Of a stretch of DNA of 64,000 bases, positions 45,295 through 57,200 are shown in pieces. Location of the stretch: positions 2,914,001-2,978,000 of the forward strand of contig NC_013131.1 of the NCBI RefSeq assembly GCF_000024025.1. Reading direction: 5' to 3'. How positions within the stretch are numbered: position 1 is the first letter of the stretch; every line of letters starts with the position of its first letter. Below the pieces are notes generated by a model. It made no database searches and had not been told where the DNA came from. It saw only the letters and a program-made list of their open reading frames with translations. The DNA comes from Catenulispora acidiphila DSM 44928 (GTDB taxonomy: Bacteria; Actinomycetota; Actinomycetes; Streptomycetales; Catenulisporaceae). A program made the translations under genes and the position numbers.

Positions 45295-48200
45295 ATGGCC
45301 CAGCTGGCTGCCCGGGTCGTATTGACCCGAGACGACTTCATCGTTCGCAACCACCGCGTCCACGGCGTCGCGGTCCTGCCCGGCGTCGCGTTCCTGGACA
45401 TCGTCTTCCGTATGCTCGCCGCCGCAGGCGAGGACGTCACCCGCGCCGTGCTGCGCGACGTGGTCTTCACCGAGGCGGTCGCGGCGGACGAGGGTCGGGA
45501 CCGTGAGATCGTCTGCGAGATCGACGCCGACGTCGACGGGATGCGCGCGGTCCGAGCCCGCAGCCGGTGGCTGGGGGACGGCGCGGAGTCCTCGCCGTGG
45601 AGCCAGAACATCGCGGCCCGATTGGTCTTCCGCGACGAGCCGACGCCGTTGGACCTGGATATCAAAGCCCTGCAAGACAGCGCTGTTCGCGTCGGCGACA
45701 TGTCAGAGCTCTACGCCCGAGCCCGCCGCGAGGACATCGACCACGGCGCGCCGATGCGATGTTCGGGACCCCTGTACTTCGGGGAGTCCTCGCTCCTGGC
45801 CCACCTCACTCTCGAGAAACCCGGAGACGGTCAGGAAGAGCAGTTCCATCTCCATCCGGCCAAGCTCGATGCCTCGACCCTGGCCGGCTTCGCCCTGACT
45901 GAGGTGTCGGGGCAGCATCCCTTCATCCCCATGTTCATCCAGGAGTTCCGTGCGCCGCGATCGATCGCAGGACCTTGCTACCTGTACGTTCCGCGTCCCG
46001 AGACCTTGGCGCCTTCCGGCGACGTCATCACGAGCGACTATGCCCTCTATGACGCCGAAGGCCGCTACCTCGCGGGCTTCCAGGGCCTGACCTGCAAGCG
46101 GATTCGGCATCCCGAGCTCATCACGCGGCTGCTTCCTGTACTGCCGGAAGCCGAACCGGCTGTGGACAGCCCGGCTGACGCCAACCGCCTCGCCGAGCAT
46201 CTCCGTACCCTGATTGCGGACCGGCTCGGCCGCGCGATCGAAGACATCCGCACCGACGTCGGCTTCTACGAACTCGGCCTGGACTCCCTCGCCCTGATGG
46301 ACCTCGGTCGCGAGTTGGAGTCCGCTGTCGGCCAGGCGCTCTACCCGACGCTGCTGTTCGAGTACAGCGACATCACCAGCCTGGCCGCGCATTTGGTTGC
46401 CAACTACGACGTGACCCTCCCGCAGGTGACCGCTGCCGTCGACGAAGCCCTCCCTGAGGCTGAGCCCGCTGTCACGGAGTTTCGCGCACCGCGCTGGGCT
46501 TCCGTGCCTGCTGAGCCGGCGGACGTAGCGGCGACGGTGATAGCCGGTCCCGAAGCCGTGGACTCCGAACTCCTTGCCGACGACATCGCGGTAGAGATCC
46601 CCGCCGATACCGACGTCGAGACCGCGACCCGCACGCTCTGGCGCCTCGCGGTCTCCGCCGCCGCGCGCACGTCGACCGGCCCGATCCGCCTCACCGCCGT
46701 GTGTCGCACGCCCGATCTGGACGCGCCGATCCCCGCCGCACTCGCCGCTCTGGCTCGCACGATCACTGCCGAGACGCCGCAGATCCGCTGCCGAGTCGTG
46801 ACAGGACAACAGAACTCGAATATCAGAAGCCTGTTGCAGATAGCGGGTGACGATCCGGTCGAAGCCGAGATCCGCATCATCGACGGACGTCGCCAGGTGC
46901 GTCGCTGGGACCTGGTGCCCGCAGCGGACGGCAATCGCCAGCAGGTCCTACGCAACGGCGGCGCGTACCTCATCACCGGAGGCGCAGGCGGGATAGCCGG
47001 ACTCCTGACTTCCCACTTGGTCGACCGCTACGGAGCCCGCGTCATGCTGGCCGGGCGCCGTCCGGAGCCGGCCGAGCTGGGTCCGGTGTTGCGGGAGTGG
47101 AACCAGCGCGGCGGGGACGTCCGCTACGTCGAGGCTGACGTGTCCGGAACCGATGGCGGGCAGCGTGCGATCGACGCGGCGCGCGAGGCATTCGGCATGC
47201 TCAATGGCGTGATCCACTGCGCCGGAGTACGTCGCGACCGTCTCTACTTCCGCAAGGAAGCCGACGACTTCGCGGCGGTGTTCGGGCCCAAGGCGCACGG
47301 CACGTCCGCGCTGGACGCCGCCCTCGGCGACTCCGAGCTCGACTTCTTCGCGGTGTTCTCCTCCGTGTCGGCGACGTTGGCTAACCCAGGGCAGGCCGAC
47401 TACGCCGCCGCCAACGCGTGCGCCGAAGCTGTCGTGCAGCGCCGCGCGTCCCGGCCTGACCGGCGCGGACGCAGCGTGGCGATCGCATGGCCGTACTGGG
47501 CTTCGGGCGCGATGACGGTCGCTGATGACGTTGTCCAGCGTGCTGCCGCCGAGAAGGGGACCGCTCCGCTACCGACGGCGCAGGCGCTGACGGCGTTCGA
47601 AGATGCTCTGGCGGCTGGTGAGCCGCGCTTGGTCGTGCTTCACGGTGACGGCGGGCGCATCAGGGATCTGCTTCCCATGCCCGAACAAGCACCTGAGGCC
47701 GTATCCGCTCCCGACACCACCAACGACGTCCCCGACGCCACCGACGACATCGCGATCATCGGCATGGCCGGCCGCTTCCCCCAAGCTCCCGACGTCGATG
47801 CCTTCTGGCGTAACCTCGCCGCCGGCCGTGACAGCATCACCGAGATCCCCGCCGACCGCTGGGACGCCGACACCGATCACGACACCGCTGGCTGGGGCGG
47901 CTTCCTCGACAGCGTCGACCGCTTCGATCCGGCGTTCTTCGGCATCTCTCGGCGGGAAGCCGAGCTGATGGACCCGCAGGAGCGCATGTTCCTCACCACG
48001 AGCTGGCACGCCGTGGAGGACGCCGGGTATGCCCCGGATGCGCTGCGCGGACGTCCGGTCGGCGTGTTCGCCGGCGTCATGTGGAACCACTACCAGCTCC
48101 TGACCGACCCCGGTACCGGCGTGGCGCCGACCGCGATGCACTCTGCGATCGCCAACCGCGTCTCCTACACGCTCGACCTGACCGGTCCGAGCCTTGCCGT

Positions 48201-51200
48201 GGACACGGCTTGTTCCTCGTCGCTGTATGCGCTGCATCTGGCGGTGCAGAGCCTGCTGCTCGGCGAGTGCGAGCTGGCTCTGGCCGGAGGTGTCAACGCC
48301 TCGGTCCACCCGCAGAAGTACCGCCAACTCGCACACGGGCACTGGCTTTCCGAGGACGGCCGCTGCCGCAGCTTCGGGATCGGCGGGAGTGGCTACGTGC
48401 CCGGCGAGGGTGTGGGCTGTGTGGTGCTCAAGCCGTTGGCCGCGGCGCTGCGTGACGGCGATCAGGTGCACGGTGTGATCCGGGCCAGCGCGGTCAACCA
48501 TGGCGGACGCACCGGTGGCGTGACCGTGCCGAGCCCGGTCGCGCAGGCTTCGGTCGTCGCCGAGGCGGTGCGGCGCGCGGGGTGGGCGCCGGAGACGATC
48601 GGCTACGTCGAGGCGCACGGGACCGGTACCTCGCTTGGGGATCCGATCGAGGTCGAAGGGCTGCGGCGTGCTCTGACCGGCGAGCGCGCGGTGGGGCGGA
48701 AGGTCGCGCTGGGCTCGGTGAAGTCGAACATCGGGCATCTCGAGGGCGCGGCGGGGATCGCCGGAGTGATCAAGGTCCTGCGACAGATGCGGCACGGGAG
48801 CATCGCGCCGTCGTTGCACTCGGGCGAGCTCAATCCACGCATCGATTTCGCCGGCACGCCGTTCGTCGTGCCGCAGCAGCTGACGCCTTGGCCGCGCTGG
48901 GACGGTCAGCCGCGCCGGGCTGGGGTCAGTGCGTTCGGTGCTGGTGGGGCGAACTGCCATGTGCTGATCGAGGAGGCACCGGTGGTGACTCAATACTCTG
49001 AGTCTTCGGCTACCGGGCCCTGGCTGTTCGTCCTGTCCGCCCGGACGAAGGACGCTCTGCGCGACCAGGCTGCCGCGCTGGCCGTGCACGTGACCGCCGC
49101 GCAGTCCGCCGGCGGGCTGCTCGAGCGGGTCGCCGGGCTGCTCGGCGTCAGCCCGGACGCGGTGGATCCGAGTGCGACGCCGCGTGATCTGGCACTGGGT
49201 CCTGCTGACTTGCGATTGCTGGTCGACGACGCGGACGTGGGCCTCGACGACACAATCGAAGACCTGCTGCACGATCACGATCTCGACCTGGCCGCGATCG
49301 CCACAACCCTGCAAGTCGGTCGCAACGCGATGAAGCATCGGCTGGCCGTCGTCGCCGGGGATGCCGCCGAGCTTGCCGAAGCTCTGAACCGGTATGTCGG
49401 CGGGGACGAGTCGGCTTCGCGCGTGGCGAATTCGGGCCCTGACGACTCCGCTGCACCCACCGATCTCGTCGAGGCGTTCACCCAGGGCGAGCTACGGACC
49501 GTCGCAGAGTCCTGGCTTCGCGGCGCCGACGTGCCGTGGCGGGAATGTCTGGCGTCGATCGGCGTGCCGGTGCGGCGGGTCGGTCTGCCTGGGTATCCGT
49601 TCCAGGAAGAGTCGGTATGGGTTGGGCAGTGGCAGTCCGGGACGCGGTCGCGGAGGCGCGCCGCTGCCGTGCTCGATCTGACGCCCGTCGTCGACACCAC
49701 CGGACCTGAGGCCGAGCTTCGGATTCTGGACGATGGACTGGCGCTGATCACCATGCGCTCGCCGATGTTCACCGCCGGGCTGCTGGCCGGACTGCAGGAT
49801 GCTCTGGCGCAGGCCGAGGCCGACGAGAGCGTACGTGCCGTGGTGATCACCGGCGCCGGCGGGGTGTTCAGCATGGGCGGCACGCCCCAGGCACTGGCGT
49901 CGCTGGCGGCGGGGGAGGGGCGCTTCTCCGACGTGCCGTTCCTCTACGAGGGACTGTTGCGTTGCACCCTTCCAGTCGTCGCGGCGCTGCAGGGCCACGC
50001 CTCGGGCGGCGGCCTGGCATTCGGCCTCTTCGCCGACGTCGCAGTCCTGGCCGAGGAAGCCGACTACCGCGCCAACTTCGTGGCCTACGGCTTCACCCCC
50101 GGCGTCGGCGCCACCTTCATCCTCGAACACCGCCTCGGCGCCGCAGTAGCCACCGAACTGATGCTGACCGGCCGAGCCCTCCGCGGCTCCGACCTGTCCC
50201 GCCGAGGCGCAGGCGTGACCGTGGTCCCGGCAACGCGCGTCCTCGCCACAGCCCTGGACCTAGCACGCTCCATGGCAGACAAGCCACCAGCAGCAGTCCG
50301 CGCACTGAAGGCCGAACTAGCCTCGCGCATGCTGGACCGCCTGCCCGCCGTGGTCGAACGCGAAGTGGCCATGCACGAAGAGGTGCTAGGACCAGAAGCC
50401 GCCGCTGTGGTGCAGGCACGATTCGCGCGCACGGGGCAGGCGAGGGCGGGGCAGCTGCCGGAGAATTCAGCGAAGGTCGGGCTGCACACGGTCGATGAGT
50501 TGGGCGCAGGTAACAGGCCCGCTCCGCGCAAGGTTGAACTACCGGCAACCGGTGAATCGACCGTGGGCGGCGCGGTTTCGGCGAAGGTCAAACTGCTGGC
50601 GGCTGGTGAGCCGGGCGCGGATGGCGGCGCGATTCCGACGAACGTCGAGCTGCGCGCGGCTGATGACTCGGGTGCAAGCGACAGAACGGTTCCGGCGAGA
50701 GTCGATGTGCATGCGGCCGGTGAGCCGAGCCTGGGTCTGACCGAGGTGCTGGCGGTCGTCGAGGAAGTCGTGGGCGATGTCCTCTATCTGGGACCTGATG
50801 AACTCGATCGGGCTGTGAGCTTCGCCGAGATGGGTCTGGATTCGGTCGGCGCGGTGGAGTTGATCGGTCGGCTCAATCAGCGCTTTGGTACCGATCTGGA
50901 TTCGGTTGCGGTCTATGATCATCCGACCTCGCCGGCCCTGGCTGAGGGGGTCCGTGCGGCGTTGGCACGTTCCGAGGCGTCGGTTGCTGCGGCGCTGAGT
51001 CCGGAGCCTGTCGTCCACCCTGAGCCAATGCCTGAGGCGCCGAAACTTGCGCGTACCGGTCAGATTCAGCTGGTTCAGATCGACGATGCCCCGGCAGCTC
51101 CGAGCAATTCGGCGACCGTCGAACCGATAGCTGTCATCGGCATGTCGGGGCGCTTCCCTGATGCGCCCAACCTCGAGACGTTCTGGGCCAACCTTGCTGC

Positions 51201-54200
51201 TGGGCGCTCCAGCATTCGTGAGGTGCCCGCGTCGCGGTGGGACGTGCAGGCGCACTATGACCCGGATCGGCGTGTGCCGGATCGGACCTATAGCAAGTGG
51301 GCTGCGTTGCTGGCCGATCCTGGTGCGTTCGATGCGCCGTTCTTTCAGCTCTCGCCGCTGGATGCGGAGGCGATGGATCCGCAGCAGCGACTGTTCCTGC
51401 AGGAGTCGTGGCATGCGCTGGAGGACGCTGGTTACGCCGCTGATCCGGGTGGCGTGCGGCGGCCGTGGGGTGTGTTCGTGGGCTGTGGTGCTGGCGACTA
51501 TGCCGATCTGCTCGATCAGGCGGGGCTGGGTGGGACGGGGCAGGCGTTCCTCGGTGGTGATCCGTCGATGCTGCCGGCTCGCGTTGCGTATCTGCTGAAC
51601 CTGTCCGGGCCGACGGTTGCGCTGGACACTGCGTGCTCGTCGTCGCTGGTGGCGGTGGATCTGGCGTGTGCGGCGCTGGTGCGGGGCGAGTGCGAGATGG
51701 CGCTGGCCGGGGGCGTGGCGGTGATGACCACGCCGAAGATGCACGTGTGGTGCAGCAAGACCGGCATGCTGTCGCCGACCGGACGCAGCGCGCCCTTCGA
51801 CGCCACCGCCGACGGCATCGTCCTCGGCGAGGCCGTGGGCGTCGTGGTCCTCAAGCCGCTGTCCCGCGCGCTGGCCGACGGCGACCACATCCACGGCGTG
51901 ATCCGCGCCAGCGGCGTCAACGGCGACGGACGCACCAACGGCATCACCGCACCCAGCGCCGCCGCCCAAGCCGAGCTGATTGCCCGAGTCCAGGCCCGCG
52001 CCGGCATCGGAGCGGAGGACGTCGGCTACGTCGAGGCTCACGGCACCGGTACCGAACTCGGCGACCCGATCGAAGTCAAAGCCCTGACAGAAGTCTTCCG
52101 CCGGACCACGGATCGCGCCGGATACTGCGGCCTGGGCTCGGTCAAGGGCAACATCGGCCACACGACGCTGGCCGCCGGCATCGCAGGGCTGCTGAAGGTG
52201 CTGCTGGCGCTGCGGCGCAGGCAGCTGCCGCCCTCGCCGGGATACACCACGCCGAACCCGCATCTGGACCTCGACTCAGGGCCCTTCTACGTTGTCCGCG
52301 AGCTGACGCCGTGGCAAGTTGAAGCGGGCCGAGACCGCGTGGCGACCGTCAGCAGCTTCGGCTTCAGCGGGACGAACTGCCACGTCGTGGTGTCGGAAGC
52401 GCCAGCCGGTGCGCGGGACGAGCCGCGACGCGAGGACGCCGAGCCGGTGCTCGTGACGCTGTCCGCACGCACCGACGCGGCGCTCGCTCGCCAAGTCGCC
52501 GAGCTGGCCGAGCGGCTCGATCCGGCGACGCCGCTGGCAGACGTCGCCTACACGCTCGCAGTCGGTCGACGTCGTCTGGCGCGGCGGGCGGCATTCGTCG
52601 CCTCGGATCACGAGGAATTCAGGACTCTGCTGAAGGCATTTGATGCGAGCAGTGGCGCGCAGCCGGATGCCGATACGGAAGACACCCCGACGCGCGCGGC
52701 ACTGCGACGGCTCGGCGAGGACTTCGTCGCGGGCCTCGACGTGGATCTGGCCGACGCGATGGCGGGTCCGGGGAGACGGCGGGTGTCGTTGCCGACCTAT
52801 CCGTTCGACACGAAGGATTACTGGCCGCCGGTACCTGCGCCGACGATCATGACGATCACGGCGACCGATCCGGTAGTCGCCGACCATCGCGTCGGCGGCG
52901 TGCCGGTGCTGCCGGCCGCGGCGGGCATCGCCATGGCGATCGAGGCGAGTGAGGCACAGCCGATGTGTCTCAGGAGTCTGCGCTTCCTGCGACCGGTTCA
53001 GGTCGTCGATCGAGTGCAGGTGCGGCTGGAGACTGCTGGCGAATCGTTCCAGCTGGAAGATGAGCAAGGCGCGTACCTGAGCGGGACTTTCGCTACGGCC
53101 GAGACCGAGCCCGGCGCGTTGGACCTGGCAACTTTGACAGACCTCTGCGAACGCACCGAGTCGGCGCAGGCGCGGTATGCGGAGTTCGCGCGTGCGGGGA
53201 TCGAATATCGCGGCGATTACAAGATTATCGAGACACTGCGATATGGCGCACAGGACGCGCTCGCGACGTTGCGAGCGGTCGGGTCAGTACGGCGTCCGGC
53301 AGTCCTGGACGGCGCGATCCAGGCAGCAGCACCGCTGGTCACGGCTGGTGAAGGAGCGTTGCTGCCGTTCGCCGTTGATTGCGTCACGGTGTTCGCCCCC
53401 GATGCCATCGCGCACTACAGCCACGTCCGGCGGGAGGCCGAGAACCGCTTCACGGTCAGTATCGCCGACGAGTCGGGGCAGATCTGCGCTCGGCTCGAAG
53501 GTGTCGCGCTGAGGTCGGCGCCGGTTGCGGTCGCCTTGAACACGGCCGACTCGATGATCTTCGTGCCGGAATGGAGCGAGGCGCAGCCCGGAGTTCCCGC
53601 GCCTGCCTCGCGCGTAGCGATACTCGCCGACCCCGGCGACCCGCTGGCCCATGCCCTGGCACGGCACGGCGGCGACGCCTCCGCGACCATCGTGCCGTTC
53701 GACCAGGCCAGCAGGCTCTGGGGCGACCCGGACCAACCCTTCGACACCGTCCACCTGCTCGCCCCGACCGAGCCGGCTGATCCGGTGGCCGTCACCACGG
53801 CCGCGTTCCGTGTGATCCGAGACATGATCGACGCTGGCCTCGGTCGCAGGGGACTGACGATCGCCCTGGTCGTGCGTGGTGCGGACAGTGCAGGACTGAT
53901 CGGTCTGGGCTCAGCGCTGGCCGCCGAACAGCCACGATGGCGAGTCCGCAGCATCGATGTCAGTGGCGATCCCGCAGCCGCGGACGCCGCTCTCGTCACC
54001 TCCGCAGACGGCGCCCTGACCGTCATTCGCGACGGCAGACCCCTGCGTCGGCGACTCGTCCCAGTCGAACCCGCTTCGCCCGCGTCCAGCCCGGTCTTCC
54101 GCACCAACGGCGTCTACGTCATCGTCGGCGGCGCAGGTGGCATCGGCCTGACCCTCAGCCGCCACCTGGCCCGCACCGTCGGCGCCCGCATCGCCTGGAT

Positions 54201-57200
54201 CGGCAGGCGCGCCGAAGACGCGACCATCCGGGCGGCACGTGCGGACGTCGAAAGTCTCGGCGGAGCGGTCCGCTACGTCAGCGCCGACGTCGCCGACGCC
54301 CCAGCGCTGCGCACCGCCCTGGACCGGACGCGCGCCGAGTTCGGCCCGCTCAACGGCGTGATCCACGCCGCCCTCCAGCTGGCCGACCGGACGCTGAGCA
54401 CCATGACTGAGCAGGACCTGGCGACCGTGCTCACGGCGAAGATGACCGGCACGGTAGCGCTCGCCGACGCGGTCCGCGACGATCCGTTGGACTTCCTGGC
54501 CTTCTTCTCCACGGCGCTGTCCTTCGCCCCAGCACCCGGGCAGGGGAACTACGCCGCCGCGAGCACGTTCCAGGACGCGTACGCCCTCCAGCTGCGAGAC
54601 GAAGGCGTCCCCGCCGTGGTGGTGAACTGGGGTTTCTGGGGCAGCGTCGGCGCGGTCGCCGGCCCTGAGTACCGGACCCGGTTTACGGCGCTGGGCATCG
54701 AGCCGATTGAAGCCGAGGAGGGTATCGCAGCCTTCGAGCACCTTCTCGCCTCAGGACTGCCCCAGGCACTCGTGGTCAAGGGCACGCCAGAGGGCTTGGC
54801 CCGCCTCGGTGTGGTGACCGGTACCGCCAACAAAGACGCCGTCGCGCCCGAGCTGGCCGCCGCGATGCACGGCTACGCCACGCTGGACCGCGTCGCCCGA
54901 CGCCTGCTGACCGGCCGCCCGGCCGTGTCCGCGGCCCTGGAGAGCGTTGCGGCGGACCGAGCAGGCCTGGCCGAAGCCGTTCGAGACCTGCTGCGCAGAG
55001 CCGCCGACGACGACCCGGCGGCAGACCCCGAGCGGGACCTGGTGTCCGACCACCCCGAACTAACCGCCCACCTCACACTGCTGCGTCGCTGTGCAGACGC
55101 CGTGCCCGAGGTGCTTACCGGCCGCAAGAGCGGCGTCGAGGTCCTGCTGCCGCGCGGTTCCGCCGACGACGTCGAAGCCATCTATCGAGGGAATCCGGGG
55201 TCTGATTTCCACCACCGACTGCTCGCCGAGCAGGTCGCCGAGCGCGCCGATCGGATCGCGGCCGAGCAGGGACGACCCGCACGGATCCTGGAGATCGGAG
55301 CCGGAACCGGCGCGGGCACGGCGTTCGTGCTGCGAGCCTGTGACGACAACGGATCCGCACCCTTCATCGACTTCACCGACGTCTCGCAGGCGTTCCTGTC
55401 CCGAGCCGAGCGCGAGTTCGGTCAGAACCATCCCCGGATGGCCTTCCGGATCCTCGACCTCGAGAAGGACCCGATCGAGCAGGGCTTCGGCCCACAGAGT
55501 TACGACATCGTGCTGGCTGGCAACGTCCTGCACGCGACCGTGGACATCGCCGCGACGCTGACCAGAACCAGGACTCTGCTACGCCCCGGGGGTCTGCTGC
55601 TGGTCAACGAGGTGACGCGGACATCCGATTTCCTTACGCTCACCTTCGGCCTGACCCCCGGCTGGTGGCGCTTCAGCGACCCGGGCAAGCGGCTGCCTCA
55701 CACCCCGCTGTTGTCGGCGCGACAGTGGAAGCAGGCCTTGGCCGGCGCCGGATTCTCGGTGCGACAGATCGGCGGGATCCCCGGGCTGCCAGCCGATCGG
55801 CTGGAGCAGGTCGTGGTGGCGGCGCAGAGCCCGGCGGGCGCCGAGCCGGCCACGGCGCGGGCTGTGCGGGACTACGTCAAGGGCGTCTTTGCTGAGGTGT
55901 TGAAGTACGACGTCGCAGACCTCGACGACACGGCTCAGTTCGACGCGTTCGGTATCGACTCGCTGGTCTCGCTGGCCATCGTCGACCGTTTCGAAGCCGA
56001 CCTCGGCGAGTTGCCGTCGACGTTGCTGTTCGAACATCAGACGATCGCCGTTCTGGCTGACCACCTCCGTGATCTGCGCGGTGACCGCCTCGCCGAGGTG
56101 TTGGGAATGCCGCAGGTCTCGCCGGTGCCGGTGTCGGTAGCGGCTGTAGAGCTGCCGGCTGTCGATCCAGAGCCGGTGGTCCGGACCGAGCGCAGCGATG
56201 ACGCAGACACCGCAGACATCACCGACATCGCCATCATCGGCGTCGCGGGCCGCTACCCAGGTTCTCCGGACCTCGACACCTTCTGGCGCAACCTCGCCGC
56301 CGGAACCGACTGCGTCACCGAGGTCCCGGCCGAACGCTGGGACTGGCGTGAGCACTTCGATCCGCGTCGCGGACGTCCGCACCACACGTACGGCAAGTGG
56401 GGTGGCTTCATCGACGGCATCGACCAGTTCGACGCTGGCTTCTTCGGCGTCCTGCCCCGCGATGCCGCCGCGATCGATCCGCAGGAGCGGCTGTTCCTGG
56501 AGACGGCGTGGAGCCTGCTCCAAGACGCCGGCTGCCTCAGCGCGGGCCGGGGTCGGCAGGCGACCGGGGTGTTCGTCGGAACTATGTACGGGTCCTACGG
56601 TCGCCTCGCCGCAGCCTCCGGCTGGCCGCGCGGCCGCTACACCGACGGCCACTCCTCCTACTGGTCGATCGCCAACCGCGTGTCCTACACGCTCGATCTG
56701 CGCGGGCCGAGCCTGGCGGTGGACTCGGCGTGTTCGTCATCGCTGACGGCCGTGCACCTGGCGGCCGAGAGCCTGCGGCGCGGCGAGTGCGAGACGGCGA
56801 TCGCCGGTGGTGTCAATCTTCTGCTTCACCCTGCGCACTTGGTGGCGCTCAGCTCTATGGGGATGCTGTCCGACGACGGCGGTTGCAAGGTCTTCGACGA
56901 GCGCGCCAACGGCTTCGCGCCGGGGGAGGGCGTCGGGGCGGTGCTGCTCAAGCCGTTGGCGGCAGCCTTGGCCGACGGGGACGACGTGTGGGCGGTGCTC
57001 AAGGGCAGCCATCTGAACGCCGGCGGACGTACCGCGGGCTACACCGTGCCCAACCCGAACGCGCAGGCGGAGCTGGTCGTTACGGCGCTGCGCCGCTCGG
57101 GGATCGATCCGCGCACGCTGTCCTACGTCGAGGCCCACGGAACGGGCACGGCGCTCGGCGACCCGATCGAGATCGCGGGCCTGACCCGGGCGCTGCGCGA

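Noticed and set aside
45278-45295. Possible frameshift splitting one PKS into two genes at the KS/DH junction
   Set aside because: The first gene ends with a normal stop after a short tail, and the second has its own AGGAAGG and ATG; the KS/DH split is a known arrangement in leinamycin-type lines.
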